From assembly GCA_025677815.1 (NCBI GenBank), contig JAIXMP010000032.1, positions 62,001-126,000 of the forward strand: a DNA stretch of 64,000 nucleotides, given 5' to 3'. Within the stretch, counting starts at the first letter, position 1. Each line of letters starts with the position of its first letter. This document shows, in pieces, positions 21,439 to 35,182 of this stretch. Below the pieces are notes generated by a model that made no database searches, was not told where the DNA came from, and saw only the letters and a program-made list of their open reading frames with translations. The DNA is from Phascolomyces articulosus. Its lineage: Eukaryota; Mucoromycota; Mucoromycetes; Mucorales; Lichtheimiaceae. The position numbers and the translations under genes were made by a program.

Positions 21439-24400
21439 TTAAGTAGCAATTGTATATTGAATAGTAGAAGCAACCGTAGATTCAGGTGGTAAAATAAACT
21501 TGTTGACTTGAATTTCTGGCACAGATTGGACAAATTGAAATAAGGCTGACAATAACCACCCTTGCATAGCACTGTAATGTAAAACACTACTTTGCAATCG
21601 TTCTTGGTCCCAAGGGGAACCTGAAAACTTTTTTCTTGAATGGTATGTTTCTGATAAATCATGATAAATGTCTCGATTTTTGGTATTCTGTAATCCCATA
21701 TCCAACGCTTTGTTAAAGGTGATGGGATTTTCGGGAGAACCAAACATTTCATTAAACACCCAAGCTAAATCAATACAAGGCCCTAAGGAAAACCCTAACC
21801 GTTCTTGAATTTGTCGTTCCACGATGGTAATGCCCCATACGACACGCGTGACAGAAGGATCGACCAAGACATGGCCTAATTCGGAATGCTGAATTTCTTG
21901 GTTACGATTCAATAGGCGATCCGTCAATAACGTATAAGATTCTTCTGTAGCCGCCACATAGATTTGTAGACCTTTTAATAATACTTCTATAGTGCCCTCA
22001 CGATGGACCACTTGACGTAATAAGGGTGTAATAAACACCACCTTGGATTGTAGTTGCTGTGGACTGCCATCTTGATGATAAGTATGCAAAGAGAAATCCT
22101 TTTCATTGTTTAATTGCACAGTGGATAATTGTAGATCGTTCTGGATCAAATGCACGTGCACAGACTCCCCGTCCAAGTGAAGATCGTCACGATAAGTTTC
22201 ATCAATGGGAACCTTATTGTTGATGCTATTGTTATTATTGTTGATTTTCTGTGTTCCATATAAACTACTAGCATCGTCTGTATCACTCATGGAAATATCC
22301 TCGTCACTTTCATCTTCATCACTGGAACTCATCATATCATCATATGGATTCACCACACGTGGCCCACGTTGTCGATTTTTGCCTTTGACTTTGACTTTGG
22401 GAATATTTCGAAGTGGCATTCGCATCGCTTGAGGTTGTTCATTTTTGGTATCCCAACTATCTTTTTCATCATACGCCCAACTGCCTAATCCAAAATGAGT
22501 TGAAGTTTGGAATTTTGTTGTCTTTTCAGCTCCAATACCATTACGTCCTTTGCTTCCTGTTCTTCCTTGTTTTTCATCTTGACCATCATAGGTTTGTTGC
22601 GTCATGGCCGTCATTTTTCTTTTCTGCTGTTTGTCGTGCCATTTCTTGCCAATCCGCTTCTGTATCCATACCCACACGCCATCCTTTTCTTGAATCTTCC
22701 GCTAATTTACTCCATGTTTCATCTTCAGGTCTCATGGTCCAAGCAAATTCACCTTCAGCATGTTGATGATATGCTTGATGAATGGTTTCAGAAAAAGTAG
22801 AAGGCATGGTAGTACCTTTTCCTTTTGTTGTTGATATAGGTACTGGCTGCTGTTGTCCATTCGGTTCTTTAGGTTTGGCTTGACTTATCCAATTCGTTTC
22901 TTGAATTTCATCTGAAGAACCCCATCCACCCAATTGCCCTACTTCTTTTTTTTTCTGAGAATCATCATAGATATCATCCGCAAAATGAAGATTATTATCA
23001 GTTTTGTTTTCAAAAGGTGGATCTTCTTCTGGTCCATCAAAGTTCTTTTGTTGTTCTCGACGTTGATAAGATCCATATTCAATAACTTCATCTCCTCCTT
23101 CCAAATGATAATCTTCCTCTTCCTCTTCTGGTGCTGTAGTAGTATACTCTTCGGGCATATCATTGAAATCAATTGTTTCACAATGGAACGAACTACCAGA
23201 TCCACTAGGTTCATCCAAAGTACCAATAATACGTTCTTCAGTAGGTGACTGTTGTTTGTGTAAATATTCTTGTTTGGACCGTCGAATAGCCTCTTCCATA
23301 TCTGCTGTATATTGTGGATTTTCATCATCCCATCCAAAAGGTTTAGGAGAACGACCTTGCGATGATGAAGAAGGAACGGCTCTTGTGGTGTTTGTGGTAG
23401 TTCCAGAGGAAAAAGTTTGATAATGGTGATGATGCGAAGCAGATGCTGTTACTTTTGCCTTGCCTGCTTTTTTGGTTGACACAGGAATTTTGGGAGGTAC
23501 AGAAGCAGGTGTTTCGACCAGCGAAATATACCCACTTGTCTCCTGTCCTTGTTGCTGCTGTGATTGTAATTGACCTTGTTGCAAATGAGGATTTATCGGT
23601 TCTTGTTGTGCCATGATCTTTTGTCGATACCATTTCTCCAAAGCCTTTCGACCATATGTACTAATCACCGTATTAGGCCAATAATGATTTACCAATGTCG
23701 GTTGCCATTTGGTTTGTTCATGCAATGCTACCAAACTGACCACATCAAAAACAGCATACACTAAAGCTTCCGGTGGTAATGGTGAATGTAACCAAATACA
23801 TTCTGGACCTGTAAATTGAAATGTATCCCCCAATTGTTTGGCTTTGGAAAATTCTTCTAAACCATCCCATCTTTGACAGTAACGGATCATGGCACTGGCT
23901 AAATTAAGTTGTTCGGTTTCCAATGATTGTATTTTGGCTTGCAAATCCAATACACGTGTTAATTTGATTTTACGAAACGAAGCTTCAATGGCTTGTGCAT
24001 CTGCACGAAAAGCCCATCCTAATAATAATCGTGATGGTCGACTTGAATTATCGTCATTGGTGGTGGTTGTCGTCGTAGTATCATCATTCAATTCAAATTC
24101 TTCTTCCAAAATAGGTCCCAAGCGTTGATATACTTTATCTGCCCCAATATGATTGACCATGATAGCATAACCCAAAGTGGACGAGACAGCAATTTGTAAT
24201 ACTTGAAGTTCGGGTAATGCTTTTTTCAATCCTAAAAATTCACAATCCAATCCTAAACAAGGTGCCTTTTGAATGATAGGGATCGCCGCGTCCAATTGTT
24301 CCACAGTCATGATGGCTTTACAAGTAACTTGTCCCGTAGGGTTATTTTGAATGTACGTATGTACATGCACCGTGTCATTGCTTTCAATATCCCAAGTGGT

Positions 24401-24727
24401 TCGTGGATCAAAGTTTAATTGTACTGTTTTACGAATTCGAGATTGGTATTGAGATGGGAATGGACGTGTCGTTGTGGTCACAGTATGGGGTTGATTATCA
24501 TCGCGTGTGTCGGCATGCATGGGAGGTTGGTAGGCTTTCATGGCTTCATAGTTTCGTCCATGACCTACTAATTGACGTAATGGTGCAAGTACATTATCAA
24601 CAAGATAATGATCGTTATGTTCAAATGGTTTTAAAAGTGACAGAGCTGTTTCACATGCAAAGACGGTGGATTTCCAATAATCGTGCATGGAGAGCGCACT
24701 TGTGGGTGGTAGTGCCGACATGGCCAA
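21439..24727 (-). CDS. 3'-5' exonuclease (DEDDy type) with degenerate second nuclease domain; frame break
   Basis: Two long frames overlap at 22586-22677. The first (24727-22586, 713 residues) has a 3'-5' exonuclease domain: Exo I LGLDCEFLGL (Asp-x-Glu, about 158-163), Exo II LLGWAFRADAQAIEA (about 234-248) and Exo III YAVFDVVSLVAL (Tyr and Asp, about 324). A long disordered acidic region follows. The second frame (to 21439) continues with an acidic linker and a second nuclease-like fold: LVDPSVTRVVWGITIVERQI, then LGPCIDLAWVF. It lacks the catalytic Asp-x-Glu and Tyr-x3-Asp, so it is probably non-catalytic. The join needs a +1 shift, best placed near the A-rich gaaaagaaaaatgac at about 22615. 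It may be an assembly error, a true mutation or an unrecognised intron. Relatives include EXD-type RNA/DNA exonucleases. Confidence 0.7.
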
Positions 24728-26283
24728 AGTAAAAATATAAAATACGTGTAAACAGAGAGAGAGAGAAAAGAAGGAACAAAGTTGAGAGGGAAGGGGGTAT
24801 ACGAGTATGAAGTTGATTCAAAAGACAAAAGAATGAAAGAAAGAAAAAAGACGTCTCCTAGAATTTGTCTTCTTGGAACATGACGTCATAAAAAGGTGCC
24901 AACATTTATGCAGTTAAGACTTTTTTTTTTGGGAAAGTTTACTCATAATTGGTGAAAGTTCTTTTGAGTTTTGACATGACATGAGTTGATCATAGATGAC
25001 ATAGGGATAGGATTGCTCTTTAACTATTAATATTGTTGTTTTCTATATAGTTCATTAACACTTATACTTTGAATAAGTAACCATCATCAGACAAGTAGTT
25101 GTTATCATCATATCAAAATGACTTTTTATGATACAACATTTTTTATATATGTAGCAACAAACAAAAAGTTCATATAGGCATGCATCGTATAACTATACTG
25201 ACTACTACCATGATGGTGATGAATAATACAAACCCAATGAACAATAGGGCGGAGGGTGTACAAATTATCATTGGTTCTAATCATTTGAAAGGATATACTA
25301 AATAATGGCGGCGCGTTATAAAAAAATATACGGATGAAGGGTGATAATTTGGAAAACAATAACAATAAATCTGGTCATTCGTTTAATAACCCATTATCAT
25401 TGGGTAATGAAATGTAGAAAAAAGATAAATTACGTACTTTTTCCTAGACTTCCCATGACCTGAAGTGAAAAAAAGGCACACACACATACTCAGTATACAT
25501 TACACTTTTTAACAACATTGGCCAATGAAAATGGAGGAATTTAAAAAAAACCAGGTGGGCATAAATGAAAAGTTCAGGCAGATGAGAGAGGATAGTAATA
25601 AAGGCTATAATTCATATATTTAAGCACGAGTGTATTAAGAATAAGAAAGAGAGAAGAGAGGGGGGAGTGCGATAAAATAAAGCGGGTTACCGGGGGAAAA
25701 ATAACCTACTTTTCCACTTCTTTTTTTTTACTTTTTCTTTCTTCTTCTTCACTCTTACTTTTTTTTTTTGGTTCACCATTTCGCCGCAGCAATCCGAGAC
25801 CATTTACTTTATTATCTCATCTTTATATTTTCAATCGCGGCATACCGTCCCAAATCCATCGAACAAAAAAAAAAATAATACAAAGAATATAAACCAAACC
25901 AACCAATAAAACGTTTAACGAACAAAAACAACTCCTTTTATACTTAATAATAATATTATTTGTTTATCTCTTATATTATTACAACGTAAACGGGAAGAAT
26001 AAAAAACGACGACGACGACGACGATAAAAAAAAAACTATTAAAAAAAAAGGTTGTCCTTATATTTTGGACTTTTTCTTTTATATATATATATCAACTCTC
26101 TTTCTTTTCTTTTATATTAACACACAATTTACACAAGTGTACCCATTCCAAATCGAAACGTACCCTTCATTGAATTTATTTTTACACGAAAAAGAAGACT
26201 ACCTACCTATCAACAAAAAAAAGGAACCCCAAGCGATAACATAATAATAATAATATATTTGACGAAACATACACTTTCCTCTA
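24728..26283. other. Divergent promoter region, 1.55 kb, no gene seen
   Basis: Between divergent genes. A (GAC)n microsatellite lies at about 26008-26025 and TA-rich runs near 26080. Short frames show no coding character. It probably includes a long 5' leader for the coiled-coil gene. Confidence 0.5.
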
Positions 26284-28897
26284 ATGCAGCAAGCGATTCC
26301 ATCAAGGTTTCGAGATGTGTCTCATGGTACAATACAAACCATGACACCTCCCGATCGACGATCGACTGTCGCGTTTTCACCATCTGATCATTTAGATAAT
26401 ATATTCCAAGCTGTTCGACATCAAGTAAGTTTAATAACATTAAATTCTGAGAAGCATTAATTATAATGCTGCGGAGTTGTTTACAAAGTGAAAAAAGTGT
26501 GTGTGGAGGTGGAAATAGTAACTCCACTTCTTTTAAAAAAACTGTGTTGTCTAATAATACTTGATGCGTTGTTATAAACAAACAGTAATGAAAATAATAA
26601 TAATTCATGCTTCTTATTTTTTTGGGGGGGGATAATAGGTAGAACGATGGGGTGAAAATGCAAAATGGAAAATTGAATTGATACTTTTAAGTGATCAACA
26701 ACAAGCATCTTCTTATCCATCCGCAACAACAACTACAACTCCTCCACCTTCTTCTTCAAAACAACTACTACCTCATCATCCCCATCATCATGTAAGTAGA
26801 TGAATACGCGAAAGTGGCTATTTTTTTTCAACCGCGTTTTGGAAAAAGGTTATGGGTTTAGAGGGAAAAAAGGGAAAAAAAAAAAGAGAGAGAGAGAGAG
26901 AGAAAAGGAGTTGTATAAAATATGAGGAGTTCAAGGGGAAGATGACAGGGGAAGAGGTCAAAAAAAAAGGTACAATGAACGACAGTAAGGGCGGAGAGTC
27001 ATTTTTTAAAAATACTGAAAATGGATGGATTGTCTCCGATTATTTTTTTTATTATTATAGGAACAAGATGAATTAAATCATCATCGTTCAATCAAACCAA
27101 CATATTATTCTCAGGTACTTCTTTATTCAAAACAATGATTATAATCACCACAGTAAAAGCAAAAACAAAATATAATAAATAATCCAAATTGTCATTAGGG
27201 TATCACGAGGTCCAACAACAGGTCGGAAACGTGGAACATACCTTATGCGGCTGATCTTCAACACAACGTGAGTATTTATTCACTATATCCTATCATGTGG
27301 CTAAAAAAAAGGTAACACGCACGACTTTTCTTATTATTTAGTTACGAAACGCGCTTGACAGAATAAAATATCTTGAAAATGTTATACGAACACAAGAAGA
27401 TCGATTAAGACAATTGAAACAACCTCATACACTTCAAATGATGCATACCACAACAGTAAGTACCCCCCCCCTCCATAATAAGAAAGAATGAGGAATTTTT
27501 TAAGACTTATTTAAATAATAAAAATAAATATAGGTGAACGAATTAAAAGAACATCATCAGGTCGAAATGAAACTTTTACAAAAGGAGAATCAAACATTAG
27601 CGAAAAAATTCATGCGAATATCATCTACTTTACAAAAAATTGAACGAATAGGATTATCATCTGAGGTAATAAAGAATTTGGATTGAAACTCAAACTTGTA
27701 TAACTTATATCTTTAAATATCTCCATTTAGGAATCTCCATCGGATAACACCACTTTATTGGAAGAACGTAAACTTTTATTACGAAAATTACATTTAGGTG
27801 AACTTCGATTACGTGCTCGTGATGCAGAATTAAATTATTTACATAATTTAGTCTGGTCATTTCGTCATCCATCACCCACCACGTCGGATGATGATGATGA
27901 TGATGAAGAAGAAGAGGATGAGGAACAGGATGGACAAAAAGAACAAGTGGATAAAAAGAAAAAACAAAACGTATTGGATAAAAAAACGTCAATATCATCA
28001 TCACCATCATCAACAACAATACCTTCTCCTTTGTTTCTTTTACAAAAACAATATTCACCACGTCCCATGTCAGCATTAGATAGTCTTAGTATTTTGGCAG
28101 ATCAAATGTTAAGTGATCCAGATTTTGGTTCAGAAGGAAAAGAATCATCTGCATCTCCTGATTATGGTCCAAAGACACATTCATCTTTATCCTCTACCAA
28201 GAAAAATAATAATTCGACAACAATGAATGATTATCCATCTTCTTCTGTGTATATTAAAAAGGAAATGAATGACATGACGCCTTCTGCATTACCCAAAAAA
28301 CGACGACGAAAAGAACCAAGACAACAAGAACAAGTTACGGTTGCTTCCCCGCCCCTTGGTTATTATCATCATGGAAACATAAAACAATATCGTGTTGTAG
28401 GTGCTGATGAGGTATCTATATAAAATAAGGAAGAAGAAAATGTTTGGGGAGGGGGAGGTGAACGCGAATTAGGAATTTGTAAATTTTTAAGGTTATTTAA
28501 ATTTCGACGACGATCCATTTCTAATGATTTTTTTTTATAAAAGTATATTGGTAGTAGTAACAATAATAATAACAATAGAGTTCGACCTTCCTCTGCATTT
28601 CATACCATTATACCTTTTCATCCACATTCACCTTCTAAACAAAATCGATATAATAATAATAATAATAATGGTACACCTGTGAATATTATTCCTCGACCTT
28701 CTGGAACAACAACAAAAGAAGAAGCACCCTCTTCGTCGTCGAAAGTAATGAATATGATTGTTTCATCTCCTTCTAGTTCACTCATGTCACCTGTACCAAC
28801 TGCTTCTTCTTCATCATCATCCACGATGCCATATCATCAACTTCATCACTCTCATCATCATCAACAACAACAACCATCATCTTATCCAACAAAATGA
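26284..28897 (+). CDS. Coiled-coil protein with basic nuclear-type motif
   Basis: Spliced model: 26284-26424, 26639-26791, 27061-27114, 27199-27267, 27342-27455, 27534-27665, 27731-28411, 28544-28897. It gives 565 residues; every exon is a multiple of three. Residues about 140-220 form a coiled coil (LRNALDRIKYLENVIRTQED, then VNELKEHHQVEMKLLQKE), followed by a conserved-looking helix EERKLLLRKLHLGELRLRAR. Next is an acidic block with a run of Asp/Glu, Ser-rich linkers, a basic cluster KKRRRKEPR fitting a nuclear-localisation signal, and a C-terminal His/Gln/Ser-rich tail. I do not recognise a named domain; no DNA-binding fold is visible. A nuclear scaffold or regulator is a guess from composition. 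The exon-phase agreement supports the model. Confidence 0.65.
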
Positions 28898-29764
28898 TCT
28901 AGAACCATCTTCCCAGCATGTAAAATATACATTCTTCCTTCTCTCATATACTTCCCCATGAATTTTTTTTTTTTGACAAAAGAAGCATCTTCTCTTCCAT
29001 TTTCATTCGCACAACAATTTTACACTATTTTTATATTTTATTACTACTTACATGACATTATATAACATCATTCATATCCATACACACACACTATTTTATT
29101 TCTTTAGTATATATATATATATATACATATATATTTGCCATCTAATATTCTCATGACAACAACAACAATTTTTTTTGATACACTTTACAATAACATACAC
29201 ATAACACATATACAATCCATCCTTATATATATATATATATATATATACAGAATCATTCATACAATAATTTATGATTTAAAGAAATCATTGGAAATAAACA
29301 ATAATAGTTACAATAATCAAATATTTTTAGAATCTTTACATGCATAATTATGGATAGGATAAAATAATAATATGCAAACGAGTAATAATAATGTTTTTTT
29401 TTGTTTATACATATTGAAGCATATATGTCTTCTTTCGCATGTCGTGTTGATATAATTACTATCAAGAAAAAAGGTTGATCATCATCATCATCATCATCAT
29501 GTTATTTGGAATAGTATAATAAACAAACCAAATGATAAATAGATTGTTGGTTATATTGAAATTTCAGATGTTTTGATAGTAATAAAAATAATAATTTATA
29601 CAATATAAGGAACAACTGTTAATTCTTGATAATAAGAGTAATAATAATACATATATATATATTTCAAGTAAAAAATAAAAAAAAAAGTGTTGAATAATAT
29701 TGGTGAAAAAAAGAAGGAGCAGAGGGCTGAAGTTGATGCATGAAACGACATACAGTTATAATAA
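28898..29764. repeat. Convergent intergenic region with TA microsatellites
   Basis: AT-rich DNA between convergent genes, with (TA)n tracts near 29107-29134 and 29227-29246 and a (ATC)n tract near 29478-29500. No gene supported. Confidence 0.6.
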
Positions 29765-30714
29765 TTATTTTGTTTCATTGGTATTAACAGTTTGTTGTTC
29801 ATGGTACTGCAAGATAGCTGAAGAGTCTTGTTGACTTGCATGTTGATGAGGGTTAGGAACCAAGCCCCATTTATAAATGCGTACACGACCTGCAATACCT
29901 ATGACTACAAGGACCAAAGCAACCCAATGGCCCGCCATGAGATTAGGGACAGGCATAAAATTCTTCATGAGATCGGTGCGGATACCCAATTGAGCTGTGA
30001 CCCAAACAATCACTAGAAAGAGATAGCCCGTCATTCGATGGAATTTCCACAATGATTTGCCTTTGGTGACACTTCCAAAAATACCCGGGAAATACGCCGT
30101 GGTGATGCCAAACAAGGCTTGGAAAAAGATGTAAATAAATACTGTGAGACCGAATTTTGCATGATCCCTAATATGTAGAATAATAAAAATAATTATAATG
30201 ATATCCATGGATATGGTAAATACAAAGGTGTTCTCTCTTTTGATTTAAAATACGAAGGTATATAAATGTTAATACATACGAAGCAAAATGAGGACCCCCT
30301 CTTTGCATTTTACTATTGACCATAATACCAAATCCAACAATTAAAAATACATAAGCAAAACCTTGAACAAGGGCATGTAATTTTAATCCTTTTTTCTTTT
30401 CTTTTTCAGTACTTGTGGGCTGTAATAATGCCACACCTATTTGTATAATAATGATTATTTTGTTGTATATAGTGGTTGTAGTTAGTGATCTTATATATAA
30501 TGAATGATGTTGTCTTGGAGATAGCTATTACTACTCCTAAGTAGAATAATTTACCTTCTGTGATGAGGATAATAAATAATGTCATAAAAAGTGGATGAAG
30601 AATAAGAGGAGGAGCAAAAGGAATTTGAGTTAATACTGCAATGACCAATCCAAAAAAGAGGATGAGACCAATGTGTAAACTCGAACCAAAGATATAATCT
30701 TTATATTTAAACAT
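29765..30714 (-). CDS. Cytochrome b561-family membrane protein, copy A
   Basis: Spliced model: 30714-30555, 30436-30280, 30167-29765. It gives 239 residues. About six hydrophobic helices fill the protein. Four histidines sit where the two haem b groups are held in eukaryotic b561 proteins: ILHPLFMTL, KLHALVQGF, SDHAKFGLTVF and WKFHRMTGY. Such proteins pass electrons across membranes, typically from ascorbate or a similar donor to ferric iron or monodehydroascorbate. The start at 30714 (MFKYKDYIFG) gives a short cytosolic tail; no better upstream ATG is in frame. It lacks the N-terminal Ser-rich tail of copy B. Intron positions and phases match copy B exactly, so the two arose by duplication. 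No DOMON domain is present. Confidence 0.82.
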
Positions 30715-33542
30715 GATAATGAATGCCAAATAAACTTATCTTGCATAAAAAAAAAAAAAAGAAAAGAAAAGAAAATAGACTTCAACATGTCGTTTATCTC
30801 AACTATTTATATTGAAATCATAAAATAAAAAAAAGTAGACAGTTTTCCAAGAATTCCTAGTTGTTGTTGTTTTGGTTGATCGGGATCTCTTTTTTTTTAT
30901 GAACTAGTGAGCTAGTAGTAGTAAGTATATAATAAATAACACATACAAGGAACGACGAGAAGTGACGACGGAGGTGTAGGAATTAGGAAAAGGTGAGTAT
31001 ACATCATCAGTCACATCATTCAACAATCATCATTCATCATGTACAACCGTAAGTTGTTATAAAACATGATGGTGTGGTCTTGGCAAAAGAAGGAAAAAAA
31101 CTTGATTTGTTGTTGAGGGTTACTTGATACTTGCATGTAATGTTGTTCAAACATAAGAATAATAATAATAAACTCAATTAAAAAAATTGACTCAGCAATC
31201 AAAATAATACACAAGTGAACTATATTTTCATTTTATATTACATTGGTGTAATAATCATCAGTATATGTACATGTAGAAATCAAAAAAGGTTCTATTTGTT
31301 GATAAGAAACAATCGGTGTTGATACTTTTTATTACAATTAAATAAATAATAATGAATCTCCCTCTTTTCATATATTCTATAGAACAATTGAATTATATGT
31401 TTTCAACATAATTGACAACAACAACTTCTTTATAATAAATTTTTCTTTCATGGACTCACTTTTTTTAAGTGATTGAATTTGATCTTACTACTATTATTTG
31501 ATCTGCATGATCTGAGAGAGAAATCATCTTATCCACACGATAAATCAAATATTTTTGGTTTAGTTTAGTTATTGCTGTAAGTTCTTACAAAAATAGTATC
31601 TTAGGTGTCTTTACTAAAAAAGGAGGTATAAAAATGATCTCTTTTTGTTAAGAAGCAAAAGAATTCTATGTTATTGAGAAGGTAACGATCATGAACAATT
31701 AAATAATTCATCTTATTGAAAAATAGTGGTAATGTATGGGATGGAAAACGTAGTTTGAAATAAACTTATAACAAAAGATGAAACCCAACAACGCTGACTA
31801 CATCGTCTATCTCTTTTTAATAATAATTAATGCAAAAAAAAAAAAAAAGATGTTCAAAAATAGAAGGTGGTACATCGTACAAGGAAAGATGAGCAAGACT
31901 TACTAAATAAGGTAATCAGAGTTCGTTTTGAAAGATCCGTTTTATTTGCCAAGCAAAATACTAACATGGTAAAATTTGTGTTGTTTTACTTTTTCATCAA
32001 TTAAATCAATCCATATTCAATGAATAGTAGCGGATAGACAAACAGATCTCCTCTCATCAGAACCGTTTACCTCCGCGCACCACCGTTTTTCCTATCCAAT
32101 GCTAACTGCAGATAAGAAGGATTATCTTATATCTGTATATTATGATGTTGATCTGGTAGTACATTCAACATGATCATCAAACAATAAACCATTCTCTATT
32201 AAATATTAATTGACTGTAATGATAAAGAAGAAAATGATGGTGTCATGACGATATATTCTTACTCCATCTTATGATACGTATGTCCAATATTTATAGCAAC
32301 TTATGGAATGATCATCGGGTTTTTGTTGTTGTTATTGTTGTTGTTGTATATCCATAATGACTATGGGATATCTATTCCAAGAAAATGAAATCATCACATA
32401 GTCTGATATACAGATCTATAGAGTATATCAATAGAAACATACCTGCTGATCATGTTTAAACAATCTCTTCTTTTTCTTTCACCAACATTCTTTTATCCTA
32501 TTCCTCTTCATCGCCCACTTTCTTTTTCTACTACCGTCATTTTAAACTACTACTATTACTATCAATATTAGAATGTCCAAATATGGTTTTTGAATATGTA
32601 ACGTTTCTTTCAAAAAGAATAAAAGAAGCCTCATTTTATTAGGTTCCGATAGATGAGCGGTAGGACAATAGACGACAGAGGATGTGACGGATAATCCAAT
32701 TTTATTTTATTTTTGATCCAAAGAATTATTGGTTGAGTCCTTTGATCATTTTTATTCTAGACTAAATAATAATAATAGACTTTTTGATGGTTGTTTAGTT
32801 TTCCGAGCCACTGTTTTTCTGCAAGGATCTTTTTTTTTTTTGCATAATAAAAATGAGCCCTCTTTTTTAACAATAAATAATAACAAAAACGTGCTGGGTG
32901 CCATCATCATCATTCAAAACATTAAAATAATCAATAAACAAATGAATATGCGTAGTAACTACTCCCAAAAATATGGATTCATATAAAAGAGGAACCTAGA
33001 ATACAAAAGGCTTTGACCACCTGCATTATTGATAAAACTATATATGACTAAAAATAGGAATGATGAATTATTTTAACCCTGGGTTTATTTCAATTCAAAT
33101 GATAATAATCAAAATCATATGTTTCTCGTGTTACTATTTGTTCTTTAGTTTTGCATATATTTTATTTTATTTTATTTATGTTGGAGACTTTCCGACTGGT
33201 ACGATTGGAAATCCATATATATATACTAAAAAAACCTTCAATGTTGATTTATTCAACCAATGTATTGGGTCATTCATCCTCATCATGATTATTTTATAGA
33301 TAAAAATAAATAAATATTTATTTATTTCAATGACTAATGAACTTAGTATATAAAACGGAAAGGGAAAGGGTGTTGTGTGTTTGATAATAAAAGAGAGTAA
33401 GAAATTGAGCATGTCAAAAAAAAAAAAAAAGTTATCGGTTTACGGACATATCACCCGGGTGAAAATCGGAGGAAGAAATAAAAATTAATTATAAAGTTAG
33501 AATTACAAAAGAATGGTATATCCAGGAACAGACCACACAAAC
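30715..33542. other. Long intergenic region (2.8 kb), no gene seen
   Basis: The region is very AT-rich, with runs of A and T and small TTG and TTA repeats. No open frame longer than about 85 codons and none with recognisable motifs. No transposon ends or RNA genes were recognised. It separates the two b561 genes, both on the minus strand. Confidence 0.5.
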
Positions 33543-34525
33543 TTAACGTGACACAACCACTGTATGATTATCCTTTGTTCTGGAGGATAATAAAATGCCC
33601 CATTTTGAAAAACGAAGACGACCTGTAATACCAACGACTACCAAGACCAATGCAATCCAATGAGCAATCATTAACTTGGGCGACCATAAATTATTATATA
33701 TATAATCAGCACGAATACCCAATTGAGCTGTAAACCAAATAAGAATGATCAAGATATAACCCGTCATACGATGATATTTCCATAATTGTTTGGCTTTGGT
33801 AATATTGCCATAAAGTTGTGGGATATATGCAATCGTTAATCCAAATAAGAGTTGGAAAAATAAGTAACAAAATACGGCTAAACCGAATTTTCCATGGTAC
33901 CTGTCAATTGAGATATCTCACATTGAATGAGTATATAAAAAGCCAACAAAAAATAATAATAATAATAATAAACCCCTTCCCCCACACTAAGTATTGAGAA
34001 TAAGGTCCGCCTACTTACGATGTAAAATGTTCTTTATGAGAAATGGCCTTATTATAAACAATAGCAAAGAATCCAGCAATGGCAAAAAGATAGGATGATC
34101 CAAGTAAGAAAGCATGTAATTTCAATCCTTTTTCTTTTTCCTTGGGTGTACTAGTAGGTTGTAATAAAGAAATACCTAAAATAATAATTGTCCCTTATCA
34201 ATATTAGATTTCTCACTCATGAAAGCGAAAAAAATAAAATAAAATAAAATAAAGACAAACCTTCGGTTGACAACACAATGAACAAAATTATAAAAATGGG
34301 ATGATAAGTAAAGACATTGAATGGAAGTCGAACCAATACTGAAATGATCAATCCAACAAATAATGCTAAACCCAAATGAGTCATTGTTCCAAAGATCGCG
34401 TCTTTCATATTGGAGGTGTCTTTTTGTTTATTATCAAGTAGAGTGGAAGAAGAAGAAGAAGAAGAAGCCGGTGTCGACGACTCATTCGATAATAATGGTG
34501 TTGCTTCTTGTATATCTCTCGTCAT
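33543..34525 (-). CDS. Cytochrome b561-family membrane protein, copy B
   Basis: Spliced model: 34525-34261, 34175-34019, 33900-33543. It gives 259 residues. The haem-ligand histidines are present as FTYHPIFIILF, KLHAFLLGSSY, SYHGKFGLAVF and WKYHRMTGYIL. The N-terminal 35 residues are Ser/Thr-rich with an acidic dileucine-like ATPLLSN, suggestive of sorting to a vacuolar or endosomal membrane (inference). Exon 2 is 157 nt in both copies and all intron phases agree. The protein probably moves electrons across an internal or plasma membrane for iron reduction or ascorbate recycling. The intron 1 donor is GTTTGT, weaker than usual. Confidence 0.83.
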
Positions 34526-35182
34526 GATTGTTGTTCTTCTAGTGAAGACTTGTTGTTCTCCTTATGATATGCAGGGTGTATATATATAAAAAAAAAACGA
34601 ACAAAAAAATGATAATGAAAAAGGAATTTCTTCGTCAAAGTTTCTATGAATGATGCCATTCAATGTAACTCCGGTGATTGATCTTCTGTTACTCACACAT
34701 AATCTTCTTTCTTCTTTATAGCTAAATTGAATAAAATAAGCATTTGGTTTGTTTGTTTGATATAATAAACAATAGAAAGGAGGGTTTAATTTATCAATCC
34801 TTCTATATATATACACATATCTCTCTCTTCTCCTTTAAATAATGCATATTTTTTTTTGCCACAACTTGTTTTTAGTTGATGATCCCACAAAAAATGATAA
34901 AATAAGATCTTCTCTCATTTTGAACTAGTATTGTAAGATCCACTCTTATTCTTATTGTTATTTTTAACAAAGAGAAAGGAAAAAAAAGGGTGACATGACT
35001 ATAAAAATAATACAAAGATAATTGTAGGTAGAAGATACCTTTTAAAAACCAGTAGGTGATTATTTTAATGATGCTATTCTAGAAATAAGAAGAAAAAAGA
35101 TTCTATCACAGGCACTAATCACTACATACTTCTGGTATGCACAACAAGAGAATAACTATCTTATTAGTAGTAGCATTAAAGT
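34526..35182. other. Intergenic region, no gene seen
   Basis: Promoter side of b561 copy B and 3' flank of the adenylation-enzyme gene. AT-rich with no coding sequence supported. Confidence 0.5.

Noticed and set aside
22615..22677. A 49-52 nt intron that would join the two exonuclease frames
   Set aside because: The only phase-compatible donor is a poor GTGGGT, no branch-point is visible, and the first frame looks coding right up to the A-rich run. A frame break is more likely, though not proven.
27865..28068. Minus-strand frame rich in Ser opposite the coiled-coil gene
   Set aside because: It is the reverse reading of the Asp/Glu codon run in the real exon.
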